Source of the DNA: Heterorhizobium halophytocola
GTDB taxonomy: Bacteria > Pseudomonadota > Alphaproteobacteria > Rhizobiales > Rhizobiaceae
DNA: 64,000 nt
Assembly (NCBI RefSeq): GCF_017873095.1
Contig: NZ_JAGGJU010000003.1
Span: forward strand, 1 to 64,000
Reading direction: 5' to 3'
Shown here: positions 1 to 9,222 of the stretch, piece by piece
How the letters are laid out: each line of letters opens with the position of its first letter
Numbering within the stretch: the stretch's first letter is position 1
The notes under the pieces: model-generated
Seen by the model: the letters and a program-made list of their open reading frames with translations, nothing else
What the model was told of the DNA's origin: nothing
Database searches by the model: none
Program-made: the position numbers and the translations under genes

Positions 1-239
1 CGACCCGATACGACAAAACACGGAAATCCTTCTCAGCATTCCTCGCTCTGGCCGCCGCAAAGATTTGGCTGCCATACTTTGTCAACAGGGCCTAGTCAAT
101 TTCTTAAGCCAACCCTCAGTCATGAATTCCCCCAGCTAGTGATCTGAAATCTATTGCTTACTGCCCAGCAACTTGTCTAGGGGGATTAGGTTGAGACTCG
201 CTTGAACGGGCAGAATGGCAGCGGCCGGGTTGTTGCGAC
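1..239. other. Left-edge stretch with no recognisable gene
   Basis: No convincing reading frame or RNA gene is visible here. It sits directly upstream of the phage HNH endonuclease gene, so it is probably prophage DNA between an earlier gene outside the window and the late operon. No clear sigma-70 promoter or integrase attachment core could be picked out by eye. Confidence 0.4.
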
Positions 240-644
240 ATGAAACATCCCAGGCAATTCCGACCAGCAGGCGCGCCGACGCGGCAAGAGCAGAAGCAGC
301 AAGCCGATAAATGGCGAGGTAATGCCAGCGCACGCGGCTACAACAGCCGATGGTCAAAGGCTCGCATCACGCATCTGAGCCGAGATCCGATATGCCGAGG
401 CTGTGAGGCCGAAGGCGTGATCGTCGCAGCCACTGTCGTCGACCACGTCGATCCTCACCACGGCGATCCCGATAAGTTCTGGGACACGAGCATGTGGCAG
501 TCGTGCTGCAAGTGGCATCACGACAGCGTCAAGCAGCGCCTTGAGCAGCTCTACGCCCACCGCAAGGCGACACTGGATGACCTGTGGCTCGACAGCCCCA
601 TGGCCGTCAGGGTCGCGAGGGGCATACGGGCCGATGAGGCCTGA
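240..644 (+). CDS. Phage HNH endonuclease
   Basis: This 134-residue protein has the compact layout of HNH nucleases found beside terminase genes. There is a basic N-terminus with an RGYNSRW segment (about residues 33-39), a Cys pair in ICRGC, the DHVDPHHGD active-site strand (about 68-76), and a closing CCKWHHDSVKQ helix that supplies the last His. In HK97-like cos phages such enzymes sit next to the small terminase and help genome cleavage and packaging. The next genes here are the two terminase subunits, which fits that role. The ATG start has only a weak ribosome binding site, so the N-terminus is less certain than the family assignment. Confidence 0.85.
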   Translation: MKHPRQFRPAGAPTRQEQKQQADKWRGNASARGYNSRWSKARITHLSRDPICRGCEAEGVIVAATVVDHVDPHHGDPDKFWDTSMWQSCCKWHHDSVKQRLEQLYAHRKATLDDLWLDSPMAVRVARGIRADEA

Positions 645-809
645 CCCCCGGGGGGTGGGCAAAAGTCTGCAGCATGCCGGAAGGAGACCGGCGGCCTCAC
701 ATGCAAAAAGTCGGCGCGGTATTTTCGGCGATATCTTTTTTTTCTGTACCCGCGAGGGTCTGTTTGACGCTGCCATCGAGGCGGGCGGTCTGGATGCGAG
801 CGATCGGAT

Positions 810-1442
810 ATGGGACGGCGCAAGGATGATCCGCTGCTGCAGGCAGCCAAGGGGTTCCCCGGCCGCCGTAAAGGCAAGGTCGAAAAGGAAATCGAGGCCG
901 CGGCGCAGGCCGCAGAGGCCATGCCGGCCACGTCTGACAACCCCTATCCGCTGCCGGCCGAGTTCAAGCGGGCGCCAGCCTATTGGTCGCGGGCCATCCA
1001 GATCTGGGGCGAGACTTCCGAGGTCCTGAAATCGGCCGGGCGCCGGCGGCCAGGCTACCGCAACGCGCTGACGCGCTATTGCATCTGGACCCAGCTCTAC
1101 CTCGCCAGCGCCGAACAGGTCCGCAAGCAGGTGCCGAACGGTGGCACTACGGTAAAGGTGAAGCTCGGGCACGGCGAGTACGTCTACCGCACGCATCCGT
1201 CGATCGATTTCATGGCCAAGGCCGAGACGGCGCTGCGCCTGCTCGATGCGGAGTTCGGATTCACGCCGATGCGCGATGCTGACCTGGTCAAGACCGAAAG
1301 CTTCAATGCCGGGCAGGGACGTCTGCCGCTGGGTGGAAGCGCCACGGGCCAGAAACCGGAACAGCCGACGGCGGCCGGCAGTGACCCGATGGACCTGATG
1401 AACAGCGCTGACAGCCCGCCGCCCGGAGCCCTGCCAAACTGA
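810..1442 (+). CDS. Phage terminase small subunit, P27 family
   Basis: The 210-residue product begins with the GRRKDDPLLQAAKG-type N-terminus typical of P27-family small terminases. It continues with a helical core containing paired Trp/Tyr-rich helices around residues 60-130. The family recognises the packaging site on phage DNA and recruits the large subunit. The C-terminal 40 residues are Pro/Gly/Ser-rich and probably disordered. Its place between an HNH nuclease and the large terminase is the standard order. The 165-base gap upstream has no gene and could hold the packaging (cos) site, but no cos core can be identified by eye. Confidence 0.85.
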   Translation: MGRRKDDPLLQAAKGFPGRRKGKVEKEIEAAAQAAEAMPATSDNPYPLPAEFKRAPAYWSRAIQIWGETSEVLKSAGRRRPGYRNALTRYCIWTQLYLASAEQVRKQVPNGGTTVKVKLGHGEYVYRTHPSIDFMAKAETALRLLDAEFGFTPMRDADLVKTESFNAGQGRLPLGGSATGQKPEQPTAAGSDPMDLMNSADSPPPGALPN

Positions 1443-1450
1443 GGACAGCC

Positions 1451-3181
1451 ATGGCCGCGCAATATCCGCTGGCCGTGCCTTATCCAGACTGGCTGGCCGA
1501 GGTCGCCGACGATCCTGACTATGCCTGGGCCGTGTCCGGATGGGATCGGGCTGCAGCGGTCGAGGGGGCATGGTTCGATCACGCCAAGGCCGCCAAGGTC
1601 GTCGAGCGCTGGCCGAAGATCTTCCGGTTGACGAATGACCGCTTTCGCGGCGTGCCGTTCAAGCTGGTCAAGTGGCAGGCGATCACGGTTCGGCTTCTGG
1701 TCGGGTGGAAGAAGCCGATCGAGGTCATCGACCCGTCAACGCACCAGCCGTCGGTCGAGCACGTCAGAGTGTTTCGCCGGCTTGATCTGTGGATACCGCG
1801 CAAGAACGGGAAATCCGAATTCCTGGCCGCTCTCGGCGTGTTGTTCTTCGTGCTGGAGCGGGTCAATGGTGCCGAGGCCTATGTCTTCGGGCGCAATGAA
1901 GACCAGGGCAGGGTACCGTTCGGCAAGATGCAGGACATCATTCGGGAGGCCGACGGTCTTCTGGAGGATGCCCACGGAAATGAGCGGATCTCGTTGCACG
2001 ACAAGAGCATCTTCCTGCGCGAGACCACGTCGCTCTGCCAGCTGCTGACAGGGGCGCCGGACGGAAAGCACGGACGTTCGCCGACCGTCATCGTCGGTGA
2101 CGAGATTCACGAGTGGAAGACGCGCGAGCTCGCAGACACGCTGCGGCAGGGCACGGGCGCCAGGCTGCAGCCGATCGAGCTCTACGCTTCGACCTCTGGT
2201 CGGAAGCAGAACCGCACCGGCTTCGAGTGGTTCGAAGAGTCGATGTCGATCATGCGGGGCGAGATCGACGATCCCTCGACGCTGGTCGTGTTCTTCGGGA
2301 TCGCCGAGGAAGACGATTGGACCGACGAGACGGTCTGGCGCAAGGCCAATCCGAGCCTCGGCCTGACGCCGACGCTCGACTACCTTCGAACCGAGTTCAA
2401 GAAGGCCAAGGGCCGTCCGGCGCAGGAAGCTGTTTTCCAGTGCTACCACCTGAACCGGTGGGTGGATCAGCTCTCCGGCTGGCTGCCCCGGTCGAAATGG
2501 GCCGAATGCACAGCGGACAAGCAGTCCTGGCCGCGCCTCTGGGACAAACACAAGGGTCGCAAGGCTTACCTGGCCTGCGATGTCTCCTCGACACGGGACC
2601 TGACCGCGCTGGTCGCGGTGCTTCCGCCCGACGATGAACACGAGAAGTGGGTGATCATCCCGCTTTTCTGGGTCCCGGAGGCCACGCTCGACGAGCGAGC
2701 CGAGCAGGATCGCAGGGTCGACTGGAAAAAATGGGTGAAGGACGGGGCGCTGCGCACGACACCGGGCGACAGCGTCGACCAGAGTTTCGTGCAGGTGGCG
2801 ATCGCCGAGGCCTGCGGCCAGTTCGACGTGCAGGCCTTCGGCTTCGACCCGTGGAATGCCCGCAAGCTGGCCGGGGACCTGCAGCTCGACGGCATGGATG
2901 CCGAATTGCAGATCGAGATGCGGCAGGGGCACCAGACGCTCGGCGGGCCGACGAAGGAATTCGAGCGGTTGGTGTTCGCCGGCAAAGTCGAACACGGCGG
3001 ACATCCGGTCCTGGCATGGATGGCCGGGCACTGCTCGGTCCGCTTCGACGCAAACCTGAACTATGTGCCGGACAAGAAGAACTCGCTCGACAAGATCGAC
3101 GGCATGGTCGCCACGGTCATGGGTGTTGGGCTTGCCATGGCGACCGAAGACGAAGCTCAAGCCACAATCGAGGTGCTTTGA
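1451..3181 (+). CDS. Phage terminase large subunit
   Basis: This 576-residue packaging motor has an N-terminal ATPase and a C-terminal RNase H-fold nuclease. The P-loop-like motif is RKNGKS (residues 117-122) and the Walker B strand is VIVGDE (D217, E218). The nuclease half carries acidic residues in ACDVSSTRD (near 375-383) and a late KIDG motif near the C-terminus. The gene has a GAGGA ribosome binding site, and its stop codon directly abuts the portal start. This protein would pump DNA into proheads through the portal and cut concatemers. It belongs with the YmfN/HK97-type large terminases common in alphaproteobacterial prophages. Confidence 0.93.
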   Translation: MAAQYPLAVPYPDWLAEVADDPDYAWAVSGWDRAAAVEGAWFDHAKAAKVVERWPKIFRLTNDRFRGVPFKLVKWQAITVRLLVGWKKPIEVIDPSTHQPSVEHVRVFRRLDLWIPRKNGKSEFLAALGVLFFVLERVNGAEAYVFGRNEDQGRVPFGKMQDIIREADGLLEDAHGNERISLHDKSIFLRETTSLCQLLTGAPDGKHGRSPTVIVGDEIHEWKTRELADTLRQGTGARLQPIELYASTSGRKQNRTGFEWFEESMSIMRGEIDDPSTLVVFFGIAEEDDWTDETVWRKANPSLGLTPTLDYLRTEFKKAKGRPAQEAVFQCYHLNRWVDQLSGWLPRSKWAECTADKQSWPRLWDKHKGRKAYLACDVSSTRDLTALVAVLPPDDEHEKWVIIPLFWVPEATLDERAEQDRRVDWKKWVKDGALRTTPGDSVDQSFVQVAIAEACGQFDVQAFGFDPWNARKLAGDLQLDGMDAELQIEMRQGHQTLGGPTKEFERLVFAGKVEHGGHPVLAWMAGHCSVRFDANLNYVPDKKNSLDKIDGMVATVMGVGLAMATEDEAQATIEVL

Positions 3182-4414
3182 ATGAACTGGCTCCGGGCTG
3201 TCTTTGGCGGCGGAACACCGAAGGCTGCAACCCAGAGCGCGAGCGGTGGTCAGTCCTACAGCGCGACCGATCCGGCCTTCCTGGAGGCGATCCGCCGCGG
3301 ACTGGCGTCGGGAAAGTCTCCTGAGATCCTGCGCAATGGCGCGGTCAATCGGGCGGTGCGGCTGCACTGCGAGAGCATCGGCATGCTTCCGCTGCATCTG
3401 ATGTTTGCGGACGATGCGAAAGGCAAGGCCACCGATCATCCGGTGTTCAAGGTGTTGCATCGCAAGCCGAACAACTGGCAGACGCCGTATGAGTTCAAGC
3501 GCCTGATGCAGGTCATGCTGCTCAAGAATGGTGCGGCCTATGCCCAGATCGTTCGTTCGCGTGATCGTGTCTATCAGTTGCAGCCGCTGGCGAAGTTTCG
3601 CGTCGAGCCGAAGCAAAATCGGGACTGGTCGATCAGCTACGAGGTGACCAATTCGAACGGCGTGAAGAGCACGCTGCGCCAGTCTGATGTTCTGGCCATC
3701 CGCGATCTGGATATTGAGGACGGAGTTTCAGGCTCGTCACGGATCGATCAGGCCCATGACGCGATCGGGATCACCTCCAGCATCAAGAAGGCAGTCCAGA
3801 AGCTATTCGACAATGGCCTGCACGCCGGCGGCGTATTTGAGAGTGGTGAAACCAAGCTCACGACCGAGCAAAGGCAACTGGCCAAGGACCAGATCGAGGA
3901 GCGCAGTGGGGCGGTCAATGCAGGGCGCTGGCTAATCCTCGAAAACATGAAGGCCAAGCAGTTCGAACTCAAGCTCGGCGACAACCAGCAGGTCGAGAAC
4001 CTCGGGTTCCAGATCCAGGAGGTCGGCCGGATCTTCGGTGCGCCTCGGCCGCTGCTGATGATGGACGACACATCGTGGGGTTCCGGCATCGAGGCACTCG
4101 GGCAGTTCTTCGTCACTTACGGCCTGGCGCCGCAGTTCACCAACTGGGAACAGGCCATCAGCCGGGACCTTCTGACAGACGACGAGCGGGACGAATACGA
4201 CCCCAAGTTCAATGAGCGGGCGCTGCTGCGCGGCTCGATGAAGGACCAAGCGGACTTCTTCACCAAGGCACTGGGCGCCGGCGGCGGTATGCCATGGATG
4301 ACCGTGCCGGAAGTGCGCGGGCTTTCAGATCTTCCGAAGAAGGGCAGCGACGAACTGCCGGAGCGCCTGGGCGCCACAACAGGAGCGACCAATGACCCTC
4401 AGAAACCTGCCTGA
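3182..4414 (+). CDS. Phage portal protein, HK97 family
   Basis: The 410-residue protein matches the usual length of HK97-family portals. It contains characteristic segments: NRAVRLHCESIGMLPLHL in the N-terminal wing and a GRWLILENMKAK clip-like region (about 245-256). A portal forms the dodecameric ring at one capsid vertex and is the docking site for terminase and head-tail connectors. The start follows the terminase stop with no gap, and the 3' end overlaps the protease start by 23 bases, so expression is probably coupled. Confidence 0.92.
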   Translation: MNWLRAVFGGGTPKAATQSASGGQSYSATDPAFLEAIRRGLASGKSPEILRNGAVNRAVRLHCESIGMLPLHLMFADDAKGKATDHPVFKVLHRKPNNWQTPYEFKRLMQVMLLKNGAAYAQIVRSRDRVYQLQPLAKFRVEPKQNRDWSISYEVTNSNGVKSTLRQSDVLAIRDLDIEDGVSGSSRIDQAHDAIGITSSIKKAVQKLFDNGLHAGGVFESGETKLTTEQRQLAKDQIEERSGAVNAGRWLILENMKAKQFELKLGDNQQVENLGFQIQEVGRIFGAPRPLLMMDDTSWGSGIEALGQFFVTYGLAPQFTNWEQAISRDLLTDDERDEYDPKFNERALLRGSMKDQADFFTKALGAGGGMPWMTVPEVRGLSDLPKKGSDELPERLGATTGATNDPQKPA

Positions 4415-5255
4415 AGCCAAGACGTTTCAGCGCCCGCAGAACTTCCAGTGGGATGCGCCGAGCGATGTCATGGCACGCTGGGCAACGACGCCGATGGCGG
4501 CCGACAGCTCCGGCGACAATGTCATTACGATCTTCGACGTGATCGGCGAGGACTATTGGTCCGGCGGCGGATTTACCGCAAAGCGCGCCTCCGCGGCGCT
4601 GCGGTCGATCGGCGAGCGGGACGTGCGGGTGCAGGTCAACTCGCCTGGCGGGGACATGTTCGAAGGCATCGCCATCTACAACATGCTGCGCGCCCACAAG
4701 GGCAAGGTGACGATCGAGGTCATGGGCTGGGCAGCCAGCGCGGCTTCCATCATAGCCATGGCCGGTGACGAGATCGTCATGGGCCTCGGTTCGTTCATGA
4801 TGGTGCACAATGCCTGGGGCATGGTCGTTGGCAATCGCCACGACATGCGCGAGGCGGCCAGTATGTTCGACGGCTTCGACTCCGCAATCGCCGATATCTA
4901 TGAGGCCCGTACCGGCGCCAAGCGAAATGATATTGAAAGCCTGATGGATGCGGAGACATTCATGGGGGCAGGCGATGCGGTGAAGTCGAAATTTGCGGAC
5001 CGGGTCGACGAGAGCCTGAAGCTCGATCAGAGTGAGGCGAACAACAGCGTCGATCGCGACAGCATCAAGGCCCGCCGCCAGGTGGAAGCCGCGCTGGCGC
5101 GTTCCGGCTTTTCCAGAAATCAGCGCTCGGACCTCCTGTCCGAGCTTGGTGCAAATCCCGGGGCCCGGCGCGATGCAAGCCCCAATTCCGCCGCGCGCGA
5201 TGCAGGCGAAGACGTCGCTGCCTATCAGCAGCTTATCGACATCCTCAAATCCTAA
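4392..5255 (+). CDS. ClpP-like prohead maturation protease
   Basis: This 287-residue serine protease is built on the ClpP/crotonase fold rather than the classical HK97 U35 protease. NSPGGDMFEGIAIYN (about 83-97) is the ClpP oxyanion/handle signature. Ser116 in GWAASAAS and His139 in MVHNAWG align with the ClpP catalytic Ser and His, and an Asp near 161 may complete the triad. The C-terminal third is charged and probably acts as a scaffold-like extension. It lies between portal and capsid genes, where it would trim the N-terminal scaffold domain of the capsid during maturation. An AGGAG sequence precedes the start, inside the portal gene. Confidence 0.92.
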   Translation: MTLRNLPEAKTFQRPQNFQWDAPSDVMARWATTPMAADSSGDNVITIFDVIGEDYWSGGGFTAKRASAALRSIGERDVRVQVNSPGGDMFEGIAIYNMLRAHKGKVTIEVMGWAASAASIIAMAGDEIVMGLGSFMMVHNAWGMVVGNRHDMREAASMFDGFDSAIADIYEARTGAKRNDIESLMDAETFMGAGDAVKSKFADRVDESLKLDQSEANNSVDRDSIKARRQVEAALARSGFSRNQRSDLLSELGANPGARRDASPNSAARDAGEDVAAYQQLIDILKS

Positions 5256-5266
5256 AGGAGCGAGCC

Positions 5267-6538
5267 ATGAACATGGTTCTCAATACCCGCGCGCGTGGTC
5301 TGACCGGCATCGTGCGCGCCGAAGGCGATGCGGCCACGAAGATCCTCAATGAGCTGAAGAAGACCTTCGAGGACTTCAAGGCCGCACGCGACGAGGAACT
5401 GAAAGGCATCAATGCCAAGTTTGCCGACGTCGTACAGACGGAAAAAGTCGACCGGATCAACGCTGAGGTCGCCAATCTGCAGAAGGCACTCGATGACACC
5501 AATGCGCTGATCGCCGCTGCGCAGCTCGGCGGCGCCGGTGGCGATGCTCTCAGCCCTGCCGCCAAGGAACACGCACAGGCCTTCGACAAGTGGTTCCGTA
5601 AGGGCGTCGACAACGATCTCGCCGGACTGGAGGTCAAGGCTTCCCTGACGACACAGTCGGACCCCGATGGCGGTTTCCTTGTGCCGAAGGAAGTCGAAAC
5701 CACGATCGACCGCGTGCTTGGTGTCATGTCTGTCATGCGTCAGATCGCGACCGTGATGCCGATCGGCACCGATACCTACACGAAATATGTCAGCATGGGC
5801 GGCGCCGGCGGTGGCTGGGTCGGCGAAGAAGAGGCGCGGCCGGAAACGGGCACGCCGACGCTGCGCGAAATCGTGCTGAACGTCATGGAATTGTACGCCA
5901 ACCCGTTCACGACGCAGCGCATGCTCGACGACGGGATCATCGACATTGCCGCCTGGTTGGCCGACGAGGTCCAGATCACCTTTTCCGAACTCGAAGGAAC
6001 GGCCTTCGTCTCCGGCGACGGTGTGAAGAAGCCGCGCGGCGTACTGGCCTACAACGCGGTCGCCAATGCCAACTGGGAATGGGGAAAGCTCGGCTACATC
6101 CCGACCGGTGCAGCCTCGGCCTTCGCGACTGAAGCGCCTGCGGACGTGTTCATCGACACCTATTACGGGCTGAAGCAGCAGATGCGCAACAATGCGAACT
6201 GGCTGATGAACGACGCCACCATGGGCACTGTCCGCAAGATGAAGGACGGCGATGGCAACTATCTGTGGGCGGCGCCTGCAACAACAGCCGACGTGCCGAC
6301 GATCCTCGGCAAGCCTACCTACACTGACGACAACATGCCGGGCATCGGTGCCAACGCCTTCCCCGTCGCGTTCGGTGATTTCAAGCGCGGCTACATGATC
6401 GTCGACCGGATCGGTATTCGTGTCCTGCGCGATCCCTATACCAACAAGCCGAAGGTCGGTTTCTACACGACCAAGCGCGTTGGCGGTGGCGTCACGAATT
6501 TCCAGGCGATCAAGCTGGTCAAGGTCGCGACCTCCTGA
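5267..6538 (+). CDS. Major capsid protein, HK97 fold
   Basis: The 423-residue product has an N-terminal, predicted coiled-coil scaffold region (about 20-95, Lys/Glu-rich). A Gly-Gly-rich linker follows, then the HK97-fold body with typical SDPDGGFLVPKEV and GRASS-like insertion segments. In this family the N-terminal delta domain is removed by the neighbouring protease after prohead assembly. A strong AAAGGAG ribosome binding site precedes the start, fitting the high expression expected for capsid. Confidence 0.94.
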   Translation: MNMVLNTRARGLTGIVRAEGDAATKILNELKKTFEDFKAARDEELKGINAKFADVVQTEKVDRINAEVANLQKALDDTNALIAAAQLGGAGGDALSPAAKEHAQAFDKWFRKGVDNDLAGLEVKASLTTQSDPDGGFLVPKEVETTIDRVLGVMSVMRQIATVMPIGTDTYTKYVSMGGAGGGWVGEEEARPETGTPTLREIVLNVMELYANPFTTQRMLDDGIIDIAAWLADEVQITFSELEGTAFVSGDGVKKPRGVLAYNAVANANWEWGKLGYIPTGAASAFATEAPADVFIDTYYGLKQQMRNNANWLMNDATMGTVRKMKDGDGNYLWAAPATTADVPTILGKPTYTDDNMPGIGANAFPVAFGDFKRGYMIVDRIGIRVLRDPYTNKPKVGFYTTKRVGGGVTNFQAIKLVKVATS

Positions 6539-6616
6539 CCGGCGCCGCCGTCGCATCAACCGGCGGCTAAGCGGCCGCCGGATCTTCCATTTCAATTCCC
6601 GAAAAGGAGCGGTCCC

Positions 6617-7054
6617 ATGAAGGATCTGCATTCTCACGTCCTGGTCGCAACCGCGATCGGCGCGGCGGTATTGTCCGCCGATAACACGCCTTCCGCCATC
6701 GATCTGCGGGACTACAATTCCGCCGAGATCATTCTCGCCATCGGTATCGGCGGCATCACGTTTTCCGGCACCAACAAGATCGAGTTCAAGCTCACCCATT
6801 CGGATGACGACGTCACCTACGACGCCGTCGAAACCGATGACATGCTCGGGGTCACGGTGGCCGACGGCGGCATCATCAAGTCGCTGGTCGCAGCGCACGC
6901 GGCGGCGGCGACCTACCGTGTCGGCTACAAGGGCGGGAAACGCTACCTGAAGCTGCTCGCCGACTTTTCCGGCACGCACGGCGCCGGCACCCCGATCGCA
7001 GCCATCGTGCTGAAGGGGAATGGTAGCGACAATCCGCAGGTCGACCAGGCCTGA
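6617..7054 (+). CDS. Phage head-associated protein of unknown function
   Basis: I do not recognise this 145-residue protein as a named family. It is beta-rich, with no signal peptide or membrane segment, and has segments such as GGKRYLKLLADFSG late in the chain. Position directly after the capsid gene suggests a capsid decoration or head-stabilising protein. A good AAGGAG ribosome binding site supports the start. The 78-base gap before it could hold a processing site or promoter, but nothing clear is seen. Confidence 0.7.
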   Translation: MKDLHSHVLVATAIGAAVLSADNTPSAIDLRDYNSAEIILAIGIGGITFSGTNKIEFKLTHSDDDVTYDAVETDDMLGVTVADGGIIKSLVAAHAAAATYRVGYKGGKRYLKLLADFSGTHGAGTPIAAIVLKGNGSDNPQVDQA

Positions 7055-7118
7055 CGGCAGAACCGGACGGGACGACTGACCGGCCGTCCCGCCACTTCCT
7101 TTGATCGGAGACAATCCC

Positions 7119-7412
7119 ATGCGTGCCAAGGTGACGAAAGAATTTCCGGGGCGTCCGGATGATGCAGTGATGACGCGACAGATCCTCGTCGACGAAGAGA
7201 TCGTTGGCGATCTCGCTCGGGTGGCCATCGATAACGGTTGGGCCGAGTGCATCCATGCCGAATCCGTCGATCAGGATGGTGACGGCCTCGATGACCTGAC
7301 CGTCGCGCAGTTGAAGGTGAAGGCGGCCGAGACGAAGGTCGATCTCGGTGACGCGTCGAAGAAGGCGGACATCATCGCCGTTCTTCGCGCCGTCCAGACG
7401 GCGGCCGAGTGA
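7119..7412 (+). CDS. Small HeH/LEM-motif-like phage protein
   Basis: The ATG at 7119 is preferred over an upstream in-frame TTG because a CGGAG ribosome binding site sits at suitable distance from it. The product is 97 residues. The C-terminal segment from LTVAQLKVKAAE to the end resembles the helix-extended-loop-helix (HeH/LEM) motif found in several phage head-region proteins, and it may bind DNA or proteins. An acidic DQDGDGLDD stretch just before it looks like a Ca2+-binding loop, but that is only a visual impression. It lies between the head protein and the head-tail connector genes. Confidence 0.68.
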   Translation: MRAKVTKEFPGRPDDAVMTRQILVDEEIVGDLARVAIDNGWAECIHAESVDQDGDGLDDLTVAQLKVKAAETKVDLGDASKKADIIAVLRAVQTAAE

Positions 7413-7415
7413 ACC

Positions 7416-8021
7416 ATGCATCGTCCTGTCCTCATCACGCCGCCGGCGCCGATCGTGACCGTCGAGCAGGCCATGGCGCAGTGCCGGATCTCGGCGGATG
7501 CGCTGGATGCCACGGCGCAAGCCGAGGTGGCGGCGCTGTTGACCGGCTATATTGCGTCGGCGACGGAGATGCTGGACGGGTATGGCGGCCTCCTCGGCGG
7601 GCGGTGCCTGGGCGTGCAGACATGGCGAGAGGATTTCGATTGCTTCTCGCGCTGCATCCCGCTCGCGCTTGGGCCGGTCAAGGAAATCACGTCGGTGACA
7701 TTGCGCAACAGCACCGGCGTTGAAGAAACCGTCGATACAGGCGATTTCAGCCTGCGGACGGATGGCGGTGGCCGGGCGTTCTGCCGTTTCCGGAACGATT
7801 ATTCCATCCCCGGCGATCTCGATGAGGTCGGCGCTGTCAGCGTGACCTATGAGGCCGGCTCGGACATCGTGCCCTATCGAGCGATGCAGGCTATCCTGCT
7901 GATGGTCGGCGCCTGGTACGAGAACCGTGAAGACACCGTCATCGGTGTTTCGGTGGCATCCCTCCCAGTCTCGGCCAGTTTCGACAACCTGGTCGGTCAG
8001 CTGCGGCGGAGTGGTCTCTGA
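7416..8021 (+). CDS. Phage head-tail connector (gp6/gp8-like)
   Basis: The 201-residue protein shows the pattern of the HK97 gp6/phiE125 gp8 connector family. A PAPIVTVEQAM N-terminus is followed by a helical stretch about a hundred residues long leading into a beta-rich middle (PLGPVKEITSV). A C-terminal helix has AILLMVGAWYENRED. Connectors form a ring below the portal. The gene starts four bases after the preceding stop and overlaps the next start by one base, so the head-tail genes are tightly coupled. Confidence 0.87.
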   Translation: MHRPVLITPPAPIVTVEQAMAQCRISADALDATAQAEVAALLTGYIASATEMLDGYGGLLGGRCLGVQTWREDFDCFSRCIPLALGPVKEITSVTLRNSTGVEETVDTGDFSLRTDGGGRAFCRFRNDYSIPGDLDEVGAVSVTYEAGSDIVPYRAMQAILLMVGAWYENREDTVIGVSVASLPVSASFDNLVGQLRRSGL

Positions 8022-8344
8022 TGCGGGCGGGAAAGCTCGATCGGCGGCTGTCTCTGCTGGAATGGCGCGAGACAGGCCGCGATGAACTCAATCAGCCGAT
8101 CGAGGATTGGGTGGCGGTCAAGACGGTCTGGGGCCAACAGCGGCCGGAGCGCGGCGCGGAGCGCTTCAGCGCCGCGCAGATCGCCGGCTCGACGGTGCTG
8201 ACCTTCCATATCCGCTATTTCGGGACGATTAGCGTGCAGGACCGCATCCGGTACGAGGGCAAGGACTATGAAGTCAGTGCCCCAGCGCGCGAGCTCGGCC
8301 GCCACGTTGGTCTTGAGATCGATTGCATTGCGGTCGCGGAGTAG
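8021..8344 (+). CDS. Phage head closure / head-tail adaptor protein
   Basis: A 107-residue protein of the SPP1 gp16-like head-tail adaptor family. The sequence opens with AGKLDRRLSLL, has an EDWVAVKTVWGQ segment, and ends in a beta-strand region with RYEGKDYEV, all typical of this short beta-barrel family. These proteins close the connector channel after DNA packaging. Start and stop overlap or abut the neighbouring genes. Confidence 0.86.
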   Translation: MRAGKLDRRLSLLEWRETGRDELNQPIEDWVAVKTVWGQQRPERGAERFSAAQIAGSTVLTFHIRYFGTISVQDRIRYEGKDYEVSAPARELGRHVGLEIDCIAVAE

Positions 8345-8349
8345 CCGAC

Positions 8350-8808
8350 GTGTCCAGGGTCAAGGTCAAGGTTGAGGGGCTGCGCGAGCTTGAAAAGGCG
8401 CTGAAGGAACTGCCCAAAGCGACAGCAAAGAATGTCGTCCGAAAGGTGCTGAAGGCTGCAGCTGAGCCGATCGCAGAGGCGGGTCGCGCAAACGCACAGG
8501 TCAGGGAAGGGAACCTGAAAGCATCGTATGGGGTAGGCACGAAGCTCACAAGGCGCCAGCGTAAGACCAGCAAGAAGGAAAGCCCGGTCGAAGTGTACGC
8601 CGGGCCAAATGATCCTGCCGCTATTCAGACCGAGTTCGGCAACGAGCACCAGGCGGCAGAGCCGCATCTGCGGCCGGCCTGGGATGCCAACAAGGCGAAG
8701 GCCTTGCAGCTCATCAGCGACGGACTGGCGCTCGAGATCCAGAAAAGTACCGACAGGCTGGCACGCAAAGCGGCGCGTGAAGCCCGGCGCATCGCGCGAG
8801 GCAGATGA
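8350..8808 (+). CDS. HK97 gp10-like tail completion protein
   Basis: The GTG at 8350 is chosen because GGAG lies eight bases upstream; an earlier in-frame TTG would overlap the previous gene. The resulting 152-residue protein has the gp10 pattern: GLRELEKALKELPKATAKNVVRKVLKAAAEP near the N-terminus (given in part), then a basic linker and FGNEHQAAEPHLRPAWD (about 98-114), the hallmark of the family. Members link the neck to the tail tube. The C-terminal tail is strongly basic and may be flexible. Confidence 0.87.
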   Translation: MSRVKVKVEGLRELEKALKELPKATAKNVVRKVLKAAAEPIAEAGRANAQVREGNLKASYGVGTKLTRRQRKTSKKESPVEVYAGPNDPAAIQTEFGNEHQAAEPHLRPAWDANKAKALQLISDGLALEIQKSTDRLARKAAREARRIARGR

Positions 8809-8811
8809 TCC

Positions 8812-9210
8812 ATGGAAGAGGCTGTTACGGAGCTGCTGCTCTCTGACGCAGGACTGCGATCTCTCGTGTCCGATAACGTGTTTTGGGGGCGGTTGCCACA
8901 GAGTATCAAGGCGCCGGATTATTGCATCTTCCAGCTTGTTGGCGGTGGCCCGGACTACGTCTCTTCCGGCCGGTCGGGGCTGGAGCAGAGCCGCCTGCAG
9001 ATCGATGGCTACTCAAAACAAGCGTTCAAATGCCGCGACATCGCCAATGCCGCAGCGCGCGTGCTGGATCTTCATCGGGGCACAGTCCTCGGTGTGCGTT
9101 TTCAAGGCGGATTCATCGACACCCCGAGAGATTTTCAGCCTGAGACGGCTGGTAATGCGAGCGCTCTTTTCCGGCGTTCGCTCGACATTTTGCTCTGGCA
9201 CTCATCCTAA
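8812..9210 (+). CDS. Tail completion protein, DUF3168 family
   Basis: The 132-residue product has the features of DUF3168 (lambda gpU/SPP1 gp17-like) tail terminators. These are a short N-terminal helix ending in DAGLRSLVSDNVFWGRLPQ, a LEQSRLQIDGYS strand, and the family's closing FRRSLDILLWH strand. The role is to cap the tail tube and join it to the head. It follows gp10 by three bases. Confidence 0.85.
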   Translation: MEEAVTELLLSDAGLRSLVSDNVFWGRLPQSIKAPDYCIFQLVGGGPDYVSSGRSGLEQSRLQIDGYSKQAFKCRDIANAAARVLDLHRGTVLGVRFQGGFIDTPRDFQPETAGNASALFRRSLDILLWHSS

Positions 9211-9222
9211 GGAGACAATCCC

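Noticed and set aside
30..230. Left prophage attachment site
   Set aside because: No tRNA, integrase or direct repeat matching the 26 kb boundary was seen, so no att call can be made.
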